Shown in pieces: positions 55,196 to 63,781 of a DNA stretch of 64,000 nucleotides. The DNA comes from CAWEQW01 sp963811365 (lineage in GTDB: Bacteria; Actinomycetota; Actinomycetes; Propionibacteriales; Nocardioidaceae), in assembly GCA_963811365.1 (NCBI GenBank), contig CAWEQW010000008.1:1116001-1180000 (forward strand), written 5' to 3'. Made by a program: the position numbers and the translations under genes. The notes beneath the pieces were generated by a model. It saw nothing but the letters and a program-made list of their open reading frames with translations, was not told where the DNA came from and searched no databases. Every line of letters begins with the position of its first letter. Position 1 is the stretch's first letter.

Positions 55196-55612
55196 ATGGT
55201 TTGGGCGATTCTCGTGTTCCTGGGCGTTCCGCTGTGGGTGTGCGCGGCAGGCATCACCATCACGGTCCTGCGGAACCGGAGCCTGCGAAAGCGACCGGGC
55301 GACATCCCGGTTCGGCTGCAACGGGCGGGAAGGAAGCGGTGGACCAGGGGCCACGCCCTCTGGGTGTCGGACGTCTTCGCGTTCCGAGGCAGCCCCTCGG
55401 GCTGGAGCGAGGTGCTCGAGCACGTCACCGACGTGACACTGCGCAGCCCCAGCGAGGAGGAGGGCCGCAAGCTGCACCGCCTGGGACAGACGGTCCAGAT
55501 CGCCACCCTGTCGACTGCGGACGCCGAACCCTTCGCGGTCGCCGCCGACGCCGAACGGCGCACCGCGCTGGTGGGACCGTTCGTCGCAGAGAGCTCGCGC
55601 CGCGCAACATGA
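55196..55612 (+). CDS. DUF2550 family protein
   Basis: 138 residues. One N-terminal membrane helix (WAILVFLGVPLWVCAAGITI, residues 2-21) is followed by a cytoplasmic domain with RPGDIPVRLQRAGRKRWTRG and HALWVSDVFAFRGSPSGWSE, typical of DUF2550. In most actinobacteria this family sits next to ATP synthase genes; here it is alone, a probable paralogue. The start at 55196 follows GGGAGG; the longer frame adds 27 unrelated residues. Confidence 0.85.
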   Translation: MVWAILVFLGVPLWVCAAGITITVLRNRSLRKRPGDIPVRLQRAGRKRWTRGHALWVSDVFAFRGSPSGWSEVLEHVTDVTLRSPSEEEGRKLHRLGQTVQIATLSTADAEPFAVAADAERRTALVGPFVAESSRRAT

Positions 55613-55679
55613 CCTCATTCGGGGGCGGTCCACGTGGCATCGCAAGTCTCGAAGTGCAACCTACGAAGAGGAGTCAACG

Positions 55680-56356
55680 ATGAAGCTCAAGACAGGTCTC
55701 GGTGCAAACGAGCAATCCACGTCAAGGACGCTCGCGGCCTCCGGTTCTGTGGGATGGGAGCCTTCGTCGGCACGGGACGGGCCCAGCGAGCCCACGTCTA
55801 CACGGCCGCGTCGTTCCCAGTGGGTCCGGAGACCCACGAGTCGATCGACCCCGAGAGGCTCGCACGCGAGCTCGAGGTCGACATGTGCGCGGTCAACAGC
55901 GGTCGCTTCTGGATGATGGACGAGTACACCGGCAGCGAGGTTGTCGACTTCCACGGCGTCCCGATGCGATGGGCCGGCGACATGACTGGGGCGGAGATGC
56001 TGTCCGAGTTCCAGAACGCGTACACCCCCTCAATGATCTACCGCAACACCGCGTGGATCTTCCATGCGGGCAAGCCCGTCTACCTTCTACGGGAGCCCGG
56101 AGGCGCGGTATGGGTGCTGCAGGAGATGACGAAGGACGTCGACCCGACCCTCGAACCTGACAACCTCCACGAGCTCGGGGGCAAGCTCACGCAGCTCCCA
56201 GAAGGCTGGACGTTCGAGACCAAGATCCTCGACCAGGATCTCGTGCTCGACACGGGTCGCGCCGGAGGCTGGGCGGCGATCCTCCGCGACGAGCTCGGCT
56301 GCGCCTACCAGGGCTGCGGGTACGGCGCCGACACCAGCGCCAACTACGTTCCGTGA
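55680..56356 (+). CDS. Conserved hypothetical protein, probable early frameshift
   Basis: The best start is ATG 55680 (MKLKTGLGANE) behind GAGGAGTC, but that frame soon loses protein character. The main body lies in another frame from about 55720: FPVGPETHESIDPERLAREL, NSGRFWMMDEYTGSEVVDFH, SMIYRNTAWIFHAGKPVYLL and CGYGADTSANYVP at the end. I infer a shift near 55700-55740. The body has about 200 residues with many aromatic residues and Cys near the end; no family recognised. It lies 43 bases before the AhpD-like gene. Confidence 0.65.
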
Positions 56357-56399
56357 TCCGGTCCGGGAAGCAGGCCGACCATGACGAGAAGAGGCTGAG

Positions 56400-57140
56400 A
56401 TGCAGCTACAGGAACACGGACGGTCACCGGTCGGCGTGATCACGTCGGCGACGAGACCTGCTGTCGGACGCCACAAGCCGGTCATCCAGTGGGGCGAGTT
56501 CGGCCGGTTGACCGTCCACCTCCTACGCCGCGTTCCCGACCTCGGTGCGATCTGGTTCGGCGGCCGCCTCGACCCTGCCTTCCGCGAGGAGCTGATGGTC
56601 TCGGTGGCGGGCGTGAACTCGTGTCGCCAGTGCAGTTTCGCCCACCGGGAGTGGGCTCTGGCCGAGGGGCTTCCCGAGGCGGACCTTGCCGCTCTGGAGG
56701 GACTGGAGCCGGAGCACTTCGACGCGCGGACGTGGGCAGCGATCGCGTGGGCTCAAGCCGCCGCCGGCAGCGACTTCGCCGATGTACCTGAACTGGTCGG
56801 GGCGAACTTCCGACAGCAGTTCAGCCCTCAGGAACAGGCCGACATAGAGCTCGTGGCCAAGACCATGGCGTGGATGAACCGGGCCAGCAACACCGTTGAC
56901 GCGGGCCTGTCGCGGCTGAGGCGCCGGCCGGTGCCGGAAAGCGGGGTGCTGCGTGAGCTCGTGGCGCTGCTGGCCTACGGCCTGGTCACCCCCGTCATCC
57001 TCATCGTTCTCGCCGTCAAGCAGCGCCGCGGTCCCCTCTCGTTGGTCCGCGAGGTGGGGCCGTTCTTCCACGAGTTCGAGGCGCGAGGACCACACACCAT
57101 CTCCGGACCCGGCCGCGAGATCGGCCACTACCCGTTCTGA
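56400..57140 (+). CDS. AhpD-like/carboxymuconolactone decarboxylase family protein
   Basis: 246 residues. The CMD/AhpD core is visible as EELMVSVAGVNSCRQCSFAH, with Cys-x-x-Cys and His that in AhpD relay electrons to peroxiredoxins. A C-terminal hydrophobic segment (ELVALLAYGLVTPVILIVLA, about 181-200) suggests membrane association, unusual for the family. Length is greater than plain AhpD (about 175). No peroxiredoxin gene is adjacent; the next gene encodes a rhodanese, giving a thiol-redox pair. Confidence 0.85.
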   Translation: MQLQEHGRSPVGVITSATRPAVGRHKPVIQWGEFGRLTVHLLRRVPDLGAIWFGGRLDPAFREELMVSVAGVNSCRQCSFAHREWALAEGLPEADLAALEGLEPEHFDARTWAAIAWAQAAAGSDFADVPELVGANFRQQFSPQEQADIELVAKTMAWMNRASNTVDAGLSRLRRRPVPESGVLRELVALLAYGLVTPVILIVLAVKQRRGPLSLVREVGPFFHEFEARGPHTISGPGREIGHYPF

Positions 57141-57227
57141 AGCAGGGGGAGCTTCACCCACCGGCGGGCGTCATACGACTCGGACTCCGCGTTCACCCAA
57201 CTTCGCGAGTCGGGAATCGAGGCAACG

Positions 57228-57794
57228 ATGAGCACCACCGCCACCCACGACGGGCGTCCGATCGTGGAGGCCCGGCAGACCAAGCTGGGCCTCTACCTCA
57301 CCGCCAAGGAGGCCTACGACATGTGGCAGGCCGACCCCGAGGGCGTCACCGTCCTCGACGTCCGCACCCCCGAGGAGTGGGTCTTCACCGGACACCCCCC
57401 GATGGCCGTCAACATCCCCTTCGCGACCCTGGCCTACGTGTGGGACGAGGAGAAGAGGGCACTGCCCTGGTCGCTGAACCCGCACTTCGTCGAGACCGTG
57501 CTCGAGCGCTTCAAGCCCGACGACACCCTCCTGGTCACCTGCCGGTCGGGTGGCCGCGCGGCGATGGCGATCAACATGCTCGCCGCCGCTGGGTTCACCC
57601 ATGCCTTCAACATCCTCGACGGGATGGAAGGCAGTCGCGTCGAGGACCCCGACAGCGTCTTCGACGGGATGCGCCGGAAGAACGGCTGGCAGATGTCCGG
57701 CCTGCCGTGGACCTACGACCTCGACCCCGACACCATGACCCTCCCCGACCGCGAACAGACCGGCGAGCTCCACCCCGGCAACGACGAGGACTGA
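57228..57794 (+). CDS. Rhodanese-like sulfurtransferase
   Basis: 188 residues, single rhodanese domain. LYLTAKEAYDMWQADPEGVT and VLDVRTPEEWVFTGHPP open it; the active loop is TCRSGGRAAMAINML (Cys nucleophile), and GFTHAFNILDGMEGSRVE closes the domain. C-terminal residues SGLPWTYDLDPDTM are usual for this subgroup. It is intact, unlike the rhodanese at 42.9 kb. It may act with the preceding AhpD-like protein. Confidence 0.92.
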   Translation: MSTTATHDGRPIVEARQTKLGLYLTAKEAYDMWQADPEGVTVLDVRTPEEWVFTGHPPMAVNIPFATLAYVWDEEKRALPWSLNPHFVETVLERFKPDDTLLVTCRSGGRAAMAINMLAAAGFTHAFNILDGMEGSRVEDPDSVFDGMRRKNGWQMSGLPWTYDLDPDTMTLPDREQTGELHPGNDED

Positions 57795-57847
57795 CACGCG
57801 CGAGGCTCGGCTGCCTGCGACCGTGCGCGAGGAGCGGAGGGATCCAG

Positions 57848-58522
57848 TTGGCCATCAAGGGGCCCCCTCGCCCCGGTGCGCGGCAGGGTGAGCCACGGCT
57901 GCCCATGGCCATCGCCGTCATTCTTGCGGCGGCGCTGTTCCTGCTGATCCCCGAGCAGTTCCGGCTGGGTCTGGGGACCTACATCGTGTACCCGGTCGTG
58001 CTCGTCTCGCTGCTCGTCGTGCTCGTCTTCGGCGACCCTGGTCGCATCGACCGGGAGTCACGTCCCCTGCGCGCCGTCACCGGACTCATGGTCGTCATCC
58101 TCACCTCGGCGTCCGCAGCAGCCGCCTTCCGGTTGGTCGCCGGCATCCTCAGACACAAGGAGTTCGACAGCCCGGCGCAGCTCCTGCGCGTGGGGGCGAT
58201 CGCGTGGATCACCACCATCATCGCCTTCGCGCTGTGGTACTGGCATCTGGACTCAGGGGGACCAGCCGCCCGGGCCAACGGCTCGAGCAGGACACGACCC
58301 GCGTTCCGGTTCCCTGAGCAGTCCATCCCCGACCTGGTCGACGCCGGCTGGTACCCGCAGTTCGTCGACTACCTTGCCTTGTCGTTCAACACGGCCACCG
58401 CGTTCAGCCCCACCGACGTCTCCCCGATCAGGCACTGGTCGAAGCTGTGGCTGATCTTCGAGTCGATGATCAGCCTCACCCTGCTGCTGATGGTCGTGGC
58501 CAGGGCCGTGAACGTGCTCTGA
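57848..58522 (+). CDS. DUF1345-like membrane protein
   Basis: 224 residues from a TTG preceded by GGAGGG; ATG 57905 is the alternative and would remove the PRPGARQGEPRLP segment that seems conserved in relatives. About five hydrophobic helices, e.g. MAIAVILAAALFLLIPEQF and LWLIFESMISLTLLLMVVA. The motif YLALSFNTATAFSPTDVSP resembles the pore-like segment of DUF1345 and some channel-like families. Possible cation channel; unproven. Confidence 0.75.
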   Translation: MAIKGPPRPGARQGEPRLPMAIAVILAAALFLLIPEQFRLGLGTYIVYPVVLVSLLVVLVFGDPGRIDRESRPLRAVTGLMVVILTSASAAAAFRLVAGILRHKEFDSPAQLLRVGAIAWITTIIAFALWYWHLDSGGPAARANGSSRTRPAFRFPEQSIPDLVDAGWYPQFVDYLALSFNTATAFSPTDVSPIRHWSKLWLIFESMISLTLLLMVVARAVNVL

Positions 58523-58692
58523 CTCCACACCGAGCCGTCCAGACCAGTGCTTGAGCGGCAGCCGCGGTGGCAACTGCGAAGCGTGGGGCGACTGCCGTGT
58601 CCCCCTCGGGTGGGCGGACCGGTCAGGTCGCGGCGCCGGAGGCCGATGGGGTGGGCGCCGAGATCCCGCGCCCACCAGGAGAGGCCACCGCC

Positions 58693-58938
58693 ATGACGAC
58701 CGGCTCGATGCCGCCGCAACCCTCCCCCGCGACGTCGAGCCCGGCCCGTCCCCTCGTCCGGTGCACGGTCCTGCCCCACCCCAGCGGCGGCTACGCCCCG
58801 GTCCCGCACCACGGGGAGCAGCCTCCCGCGTCCGCGCCCGAGCGCGCCATCTCCCTGCCGACCGTGGCCGACGCGGTGCGGTACGCCATGAACCACTTCG
58901 GTCTGACGTCCTCGGAGGTCGCGTCCTCCCGCGGATGA
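58693..58938 (+). CDS. Small hypothetical protein
   Basis: 81 residues from ATG 58693, preceded by AGGAGAGG. The N-terminal half is Pro/Ser-rich and the C-terminal half ISLPTVADAVRYAMNHFGLT could fold as a short helix-turn. No family recognised. Composition is less convincing than its neighbours; the call rests on ribosome site and C-terminal pattern. Confidence 0.45.
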   Translation: MTTGSMPPQPSPATSSPARPLVRCTVLPHPSGGYAPVPHHGEQPPASAPERAISLPTVADAVRYAMNHFGLTSSEVASSRG

Positions 58939-59001
58939 ACCCGCCGGGCGCGGGTACCCGCCGCTCGCGCCCGAGGAGGAGACGACGGCTTCGGGCCAGG
59001 C

Positions 59002-59697
59002 TCAGCGCCCTTCGTCGTCGCCGCTCTGCTCGGCGCCCGCGACGATCTCCTGGGCGACCAGCCGGAGCTTGACGTTGCGGTGCTGCGACAGCCGGGTCAG
59101 GAACGCGAACGCGCGCGCGTCGGTGAGCTGGTAGCGCTCCATCACGATGCCGAGAGCCTGGCCGATCGTACGGCGGGTGCGCACCGCTTCCTGGAGGTCG
59201 TGGATCTCCTGGGCGTACGCGAGGGCGGTCGCGGCGTGCTGGGTGAACAGGTCGCCGAGCCGGCTCAGGTCCTGGAACGCCCCGACGTCGCGGGAGTACA
59301 GGTTGAGCGCGCCCTGCGCCCCCCGGGGCGTCTCGAACAGCCGCAGCCCGGCCTGGGCCCGGATGCCCGCGGCGACGGCCACCTCGGCGTACCGGCGGAA
59401 CCGCTGGTCGGCCGAGAGGTTGGGGGCCACGACGTGCACCGAGTCGACGGCGGCCTCGTAGCACGGCCCCTCCTGCAGGTCGTACTGCGCCTTGTCGACG
59501 TCGCACAGCATGTCGTCGGTGGGCGCGGCCGTCCCGAGCGTCCCGTCGGCGTGGAGCACGGAGATGCTGGCGTAGTGCACGTCGGGGATCGCCTCGACCG
59601 CCACCTCGGTGATGCGTTCCAGGGTGTGGTCGAGGTCGCCGGGGGTCAGCGCCGCCGCCAGCCGGCGGGAGGTCTCGAGCAGGCGCTCGTCAGTCAT
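59002..59697 (-). CDS. GAF-ANTAR transcription antiterminator
   Basis: 231 residues. A GAF sensor domain (about 20-150, with DVHYASISVLHADGTLGTAA and YDLQEGPCYEA) is followed by an ANTAR RNA-binding domain (about 160-220: ALGIVMERYQLTDARAFAFL). ANTAR proteins bind paired hairpins to prevent termination. The gene sits at the 3' end of the paa cluster but has its own promoter region; the target is unknown. Confidence 0.92.
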   Translation of the reverse strand: MTDERLLETSRRLAAALTPGDLDHTLERITEVAVEAIPDVHYASISVLHADGTLGTAAPTDDMLCDVDKAQYDLQEGPCYEAAVDSVHVVAPNLSADQRFRRYAEVAVAAGIRAQAGLRLFETPRGAQGALNLYSRDVGAFQDLSRLGDLFTQHAATALAYAQEIHDLQEAVRTRRTIGQALGIVMERYQLTDARAFAFLTRLSQHRNVKLRLVAQEIVAGAEQSGDDEGR

Positions 59698-59712
59698 TCG
59701 GGAACGGTACCC

Positions 59713-60801
59713 CTACACGTCGTAGTCAACGCTCACCTCGTCCGTGACCGGGAACGACTGGCAGGTGAGCACGAAGCCGGCCTCGACCTCGGCGTCCTCG
59801 AGCGCGTAGTTGCGGCGCATGTCGACCCGGCCCGACGTCGCCTTCGCGCGGCAGGTGCCGCAGACGCCGCCCTTGCAGGCGAACGGCAGGTCGGACCTGG
59901 AGCGCTGCGCGCCGTCGAGCACCGTCGCGTCGCGCGGCAGGTCGAGCACCGTGGAGCGGCCGTCGAGGGTGACCGTGACCCGGCTGCTCGGGCCGACGAT
60001 CCCGGGCTCGGCGTGCCGCACCGGCTCGGGAGGCACGTCGTCGACGAAGAACAGCTCGGCGTGCACCTTCGCGCGGGGCACCTCCAGCGACGCCAGCACG
60101 TCGCGAGCCTCCTGGACCATCGCGAAGGGTCCGCACAGCCAGAACCCGTCGACCGCGGGCAGCGGCACGAGAGCGCCGAGGATCGCCCGCAGCCGGTCGC
60201 CGTCGAGCCTCCCGGTGAACAGGTCGACGTCGCGCGGCTCCCGGGAGAGCACGTGCACCAGCTCGAAGCGCGGGCCGTGCAGGTCCTTGAGGTCCGCGAG
60301 CTCCTCGGCGAACATCACCGTGTTGGTGTGCCGGTTCCCGTAGAGCAGGGTGACCGACGCGCGCTCGTTGGCCAGCAGCGAGGCGGCGATCGAGAGCAGC
60401 GGCGTGATGCCCGACCCGGCCGCGACCAGCACGTGCCGCCCCGGGTCGGCGGGGTCCACCACGAAGGAGCCGGCGGGCGGCGCGACGTCGATGCGGTCGC
60501 CGGGCCGGACCTCGTGCACCAGCCAGGAGGAGAACAGCCCGCCGGGCACCTCCCGGACCCCGACCCTCGGGCGGGCACCGGCGGGGGCGCAGATGGAGTA
60601 CGACCGGCGCTCCTCGCGGCCCTCCAGGCGGCGGCGCAGCGTCAGCGACTGTCCCGGACGGAAGTCGTAGAGCCCCGCGAGGTCGGCCGGGACCGCGAAG
60701 GTGACCGCGACGGCGTCGTCGCACAGCCGCTCGACGTCGGCCACCTCGAGAGTGTGGAAGGTGGCGGCCCGCGACGGCGCCTGCGTGGCGGCGAGGGTCA
60801 T
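59713..60801 (-). CDS. paaE: Phenylacetyl-CoA epoxidase reductase subunit
   Basis: 362 residues passing electrons from NADPH through FAD and a plant-type [2Fe-2S] cluster to the PaaABC oxygenase. The ferredoxin-reductase part has RRSYSICAPAG (FAD), VAAGSGITPLLSI (NAD) and FWLCGPFAMV; the C-terminal ferredoxin part has cluster ligands Cys309, Cys314, Cys317 and Cys347 in CKGGVCGTCRA and LTCQSFP. Starts directly after the paaD stop. All expected residues are present. Confidence 0.95.
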   Translation of the reverse strand: MTLAATQAPSRAATFHTLEVADVERLCDDAVAVTFAVPADLAGLYDFRPGQSLTLRRRLEGREERRSYSICAPAGARPRVGVREVPGGLFSSWLVHEVRPGDRIDVAPPAGSFVVDPADPGRHVLVAAGSGITPLLSIAASLLANERASVTLLYGNRHTNTVMFAEELADLKDLHGPRFELVHVLSREPRDVDLFTGRLDGDRLRAILGALVPLPAVDGFWLCGPFAMVQEARDVLASLEVPRAKVHAELFFVDDVPPEPVRHAEPGIVGPSSRVTVTLDGRSTVLDLPRDATVLDGAQRSRSDLPFACKGGVCGTCRAKATSGRVDMRRNYALEDAEVEAGFVLTCQSFPVTDEVSVDYDV

Positions 60802-61317
60802 TCAGAGCTCCTTGACGTGGTCGAACGGCTCGAGGCAGCCCCGGCAGCGGTGCTGCGACAGGCACGCCGTGGCTCCGAACCACGACACCTCCTCGGTGCG
60901 CGCCGAGCCGCAGCGTGGACAGGCCACCGACGGCTCGCGCCGGCCGAGCACCAGCGGCACGGGGCCGGCCTCGCGCGGGGCCGCCCCGGGCGGCGCGATG
61001 CCGTGGGCTGCCAGGGCCGCGCGCCCCTGCGCAGTGATCCAGTCGCTCGACCAGGCCGGGTGCAGGACGGTACGCACCTCGACGTCGCCGAAGCCGGCGC
61101 GCCACAGGGCCAGCACCAGGTCGGACCGGATGGTCGCCGTTGCCGGGCAGCCGGAGTACGTCGGCGTCACCGAGACGACCACCGTGCCACCGTCGAGCCG
61201 GACCTCCCGCAGGACGCCGAGGTCCGCCAAGGTGAGCATCGGCAGCTCCGGGTCACGGACCTCGCCGGCGACCCGCTGAGCGACCGACAGGTCGTCGAGG
61301 ACGGTCGCCACGCTCAC
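60802..61317 (-). CDS. paaD: Phenylacetyl-CoA epoxidase assembly protein PaaD
   Basis: 171 residues with the MIP18/PaaD fold: DPELPMLTLADLGVLREVRL and VSVTPTYSGCPATATIRSDL. The C-terminal zinc-ribbon-like part has CPRCGSARTE and SQHRCRGCLEPFDHVKEL. PaaD is thought to support metal-centre assembly of the epoxidase. The GTG at 61317 overlaps the paaC stop by four bases. Confidence 0.94.
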   Translation of the reverse strand: MSVATVLDDLSVAQRVAGEVRDPELPMLTLADLGVLREVRLDGGTVVVSVTPTYSGCPATATIRSDLVLALWRAGFGDVEVRTVLHPAWSSDWITAQGRAALAAHGIAPPGAAPREAGPVPLVLGRREPSVACPRCGSARTEEVSWFGATACLSQHRCRGCLEPFDHVKEL

Positions 61318-62231
61318 CACCGCCCCAGCGGGTGCGCGCGCGCCACGCTCTGCATCTCCGCCAGCAGGTGGCTCAGCGCCTCGGTGTGCAGGCCGTCGCG
61401 TCCGGCCCGGCCGGCCATCGCGGCCACGACCGGTGTCTGCGGGACGGGCAGGTCGGCGGCCGACAGCACGCTGTCGACCACCTCGTCGAAGACGGCGCGC
61501 AACCCCCGCGGGTCGGCCGCGACACCGGCCGCGGCGAGCGCCGCCTCCACGTCGTGGGCGACGAAGAGCTCCTCGACGTACGGCCAGACCGCGGCCAGCC
61601 CGGCGGTCGTCCGGCGGCGGGACTCCTGCGTCCCGCGGGCCAGGGTGACCAGCCACCGGGCGGCGTAGTCGCGGTGGTACGCCAGCTCCTTGGTGCCCTT
61701 GGCGGCCACCGCGGCGAGCACCGGGTCCCGCGAGCCGCGCAGCGCCTCGAACAGCGCCAGCCGCCAGGTGGCCAGCACGAACAGCCGCGCGACCGTCTGC
61801 GCGAAGTCGCCGTTCTCGGCCTCCGCCAGCCGGACGTTGCGGAAGCCGGTGTCGTCGCGGAAGAACGCGAGCGCGTCCTCCGGCGGCACCGGCGACCCCT
61901 CCGGGAGCGCCGGAACCACCGACGGGTCCGCCGCCGCGGCGCGGGCCAGCAGGAGGCGTGCCTGGCCGAGCAGGTCGAGGCCGAGGTTGGCCAGCGCCAC
62001 CTCCTCCTCGAGCTCGGGAGCGTGCGCGGTCCACTCGGCGAGCCGCTGCGCCGACACGAGGGCGTCGTCGCCCAGCATCAGGCAGTACGCCGCCAGAGCA
62101 GGTCCGTCCACGCCCTCGGCCAGCGTGGTGTCCACGCCGGCGAGCGGGTCGTCGAAGCCGGCGCCGAACGCCCAGCGCGCGTCGGGGTCGGCCTCGACGA
62201 GCCCCTCGTAGGCGTTGTGGTGGTCGGTCAC
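61314..62231 (-). CDS. paaC: Phenylacetyl-CoA epoxidase subunit PaaC
   Basis: 305 residues, helical ferritin-like structural subunit of the PaaABCE complex. LMLGDDALVSAQRLAEWTAH, LANLGLDLLGQARLLLARA and KGTKELAYHRDYAARWLVTL are diagnostic; as usual for PaaC, the metal-binding pattern is incomplete compared with PaaA. GTG start after AGGAG, 31 bases after paaB. Confidence 0.95.
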   Translation of the reverse strand: MTDHHNAYEGLVEADPDARWAFGAGFDDPLAGVDTTLAEGVDGPALAAYCLMLGDDALVSAQRLAEWTAHAPELEEEVALANLGLDLLGQARLLLARAAAADPSVVPALPEGSPVPPEDALAFFRDDTGFRNVRLAEAENGDFAQTVARLFVLATWRLALFEALRGSRDPVLAAVAAKGTKELAYHRDYAARWLVTLARGTQESRRRTTAGLAAVWPYVEELFVAHDVEAALAAAGVAADPRGLRAVFDEVVDSVLSAADLPVPQTPVVAAMAGRAGRDGLHTEALSHLLAEMQSVARAHPLGRW

Positions 62232-62262
62232 GCTGTCTCCTGCTCTCGCACGTCGAGGTCGC

Positions 62263-62634
62263 TCACATGTGCGGGACGTTCTCGGGGATGTCGTAGAAGG
62301 TCGGGTGCCGGTAGACCTTGTCGCCGCTCGGCGCGAAGAACGGGTCCTTCTCCGCGGGGCTCGTCGCGACGATGGCGTCGGCCCGGACCGCCCAGATGCT
62401 CACGCCCTCGTTGCGGCGGGTGTAGAGGTCCCGGGCGTGCCGGAGCGCCATCACGTCGTCGGCGGCGTGCAGCGAGCCGACGTGGACGTGGTTGAGTCCC
62501 CGCTTCCCGCGCACGAACACCTCGTAGAGCGGCCAGTCGGCCGCCACCTGCTCGGTGTCCGGCTCGACCTGGACTCCCTCGGTCGGTACGGCGCCGTGGC
62601 CGCCCTCCGCGGTGTACGTCGGCGCGTCGCTCAT
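62263..62634 (-). CDS. paaB: Phenylacetyl-CoA epoxidase subunit PaaB
   Basis: 123 residues. The C-terminal 95 residues match PaaB: WPLYEVFVRGKRGLNHVHVG, ALRHARDLYTRRNEGVSIWA and GDKVYRHPTFYDIPENVPHM. A 30-residue Gly/Pro-rich N-terminal extension is present. PaaB bridges oxygenase subcomplexes. The ATG overlaps the paaA stop as ATGA. Confidence 0.95.
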   Translation of the reverse strand: MSDAPTYTAEGGHGAVPTEGVQVEPDTEQVAADWPLYEVFVRGKRGLNHVHVGSLHAADDVMALRHARDLYTRRNEGVSIWAVRADAIVATSPAEKDPFFAPSGDKVYRHPTFYDIPENVPHM

Positions 62635-63614
62635 GCCGGCCGCCCCTCTCGCTGCTGTCCTTGCGCGTCCCGGGCCTCGGCGCGGGCGAACGCGGTGGCC
62701 GCCTCGCGGACCCAGGCGCCGTCCTCGTGCGCGGCCCGCCGTACCGCGAGCCGCTGGAGGTTGCACGGTCCGTTGCCCTTCACCACGGCCAGGAACTCGG
62801 CCCAGTCCGGCTCGCTGAAGTCGTGGCTCCCGCGCTCCTCGTTCCAGACCAGCCCCTCGTCGGGCAGCGTGACGCCGAGCGCCTCGGCCTGCGGGACCGT
62901 CATGTCCACGAAGCGCTGCCGGAGCTCGTCGTTGGTGTGCCGCTTGATGCGCCAGGCCATCGACTGCGCGGTGTTCGGCGACTCCGCGTCGGGCGGTCCG
63001 AACATCATCAGCGAGGGCCACCAGAAGCGGTCCACCGACTCCTGCACCATCGCTCGCTGCTCGTCGGTGCCGGCCATCATCGTCATCAGCAGCTCGTAGC
63101 CCTGCCGCTGGTGGAACGACTCCTCCTTGCAGATCCGCACCATGGCCCGGGCGTAGGGGCCGTAGGAGCTGCGGCACAGCGGCACCTGGTTGCAGATGGC
63201 CGCGCCGTCGACCAGCCACCCGATCGTCCCCACGTCGGCGTAGGACAGCGTCGGGTAGTTGAAGATCGAGGAGTACTTCTGGCGGCCCTCCACGAGCTTC
63301 GCGGTCAGGTCCGCCCGGTCGGCGCCGAGCGTCTCGGTCGCGGAGTACAGGTACAGGCCGTGGCCCGCCTCGTCCTGCACCTTGGCCATCAGGATCGCCT
63401 TGCGGCGCAGGGACGGGGCGCGGGTCAGCCAGTTGCCCTCGGGCTGCATCCCGATGATCTCGGAGTGCGCGTGCTGGGCGATCTGGCGCACCAGCGTCTT
63501 CCGGTAGCCCTCGGGCATCCAGTCGCGCGGCTCGACCCGGAGGTCGTGCGCGAGGGTCTCCTCGAACGAGGCGTCGAGCTCCTCGGGGGTCGAAGGCGTC
63601 GCAGTGCCGGTCAT
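62631..63614 (-). CDS. paaA: Phenylacetyl-CoA epoxidase catalytic subunit PaaA
   Basis: 327 residues, di-iron oxygenase that epoxidises the ring of phenylacetyl-CoA. Iron-ligand motifs QDEAGHGLYLYSATETLG and ICKEESFHQRQGYELLMTMM (two ExxH pairs) are intact. The start MTGTATPSTPEE follows GAGGAGG; the longer frame crosses the operator and is rejected. First gene of paaABCDE, divergent from paaK. Confidence 0.96.
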   Translation of the reverse strand: MTGTATPSTPEELDASFEETLAHDLRVEPRDWMPEGYRKTLVRQIAQHAHSEIIGMQPEGNWLTRAPSLRRKAILMAKVQDEAGHGLYLYSATETLGADRADLTAKLVEGRQKYSSIFNYPTLSYADVGTIGWLVDGAAICNQVPLCRSSYGPYARAMVRICKEESFHQRQGYELLMTMMAGTDEQRAMVQESVDRFWWPSLMMFGPPDAESPNTAQSMAWRIKRHTNDELRQRFVDMTVPQAEALGVTLPDEGLVWNEERGSHDFSEPDWAEFLAVVKGNGPCNLQRLAVRRAAHEDGAWVREAATAFARAEARDAQGQQREGRPA

Positions 63615-63629
63615 GGCCCTCCTCGTCAA

Positions 63630-63643
63630 ACCGAACGATCGGT
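63630..63643. promoter_or_regulatory. PaaR-type operator
   Basis: ACCGAACGATCGGT fits the core ACCG-NN-CG-NN-CGGT that I recall for the TetR repressor PaaR of Corynebacterium glutamicum. It lies 16-29 bases upstream of the paaA ATG in the paaA-paaK divergent region. The repressor would dissociate on binding phenylacetyl-CoA. No paaR gene is within the window. Confidence 0.7.
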
Positions 63644-63691
63644 CGGGTCCGCGCGGGTAAGGAGAGTGTGCCCGACGCCTCTTCCGCACAC

Positions 63692-63704
63692 AACCCGCGG
63701 GGTT
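63692..63704. promoter_or_regulatory. Short palindrome upstream of paaK
   Basis: AACCC-GCG-GGGTT, 78-90 bases upstream of the paaK ATG. It could be a second regulator site for the divergent promoter pair; no named family is proposed. Confidence 0.25.
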
Positions 63705-63781
63705 GAAGCGCAGGACTGGGCGGTCCTAGGCTGCCGCACCGGACCGCCGGTCACTTCCTCCACCGGCCAAGGAGCCTGCGC

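Noticed and set aside
59080..61668. An 862-codon plus-strand frame over the paa genes
   Set aside because: Antisense shadow of paaC, paaD, paaE and the ANTAR gene; no ribosome site or family resemblance.
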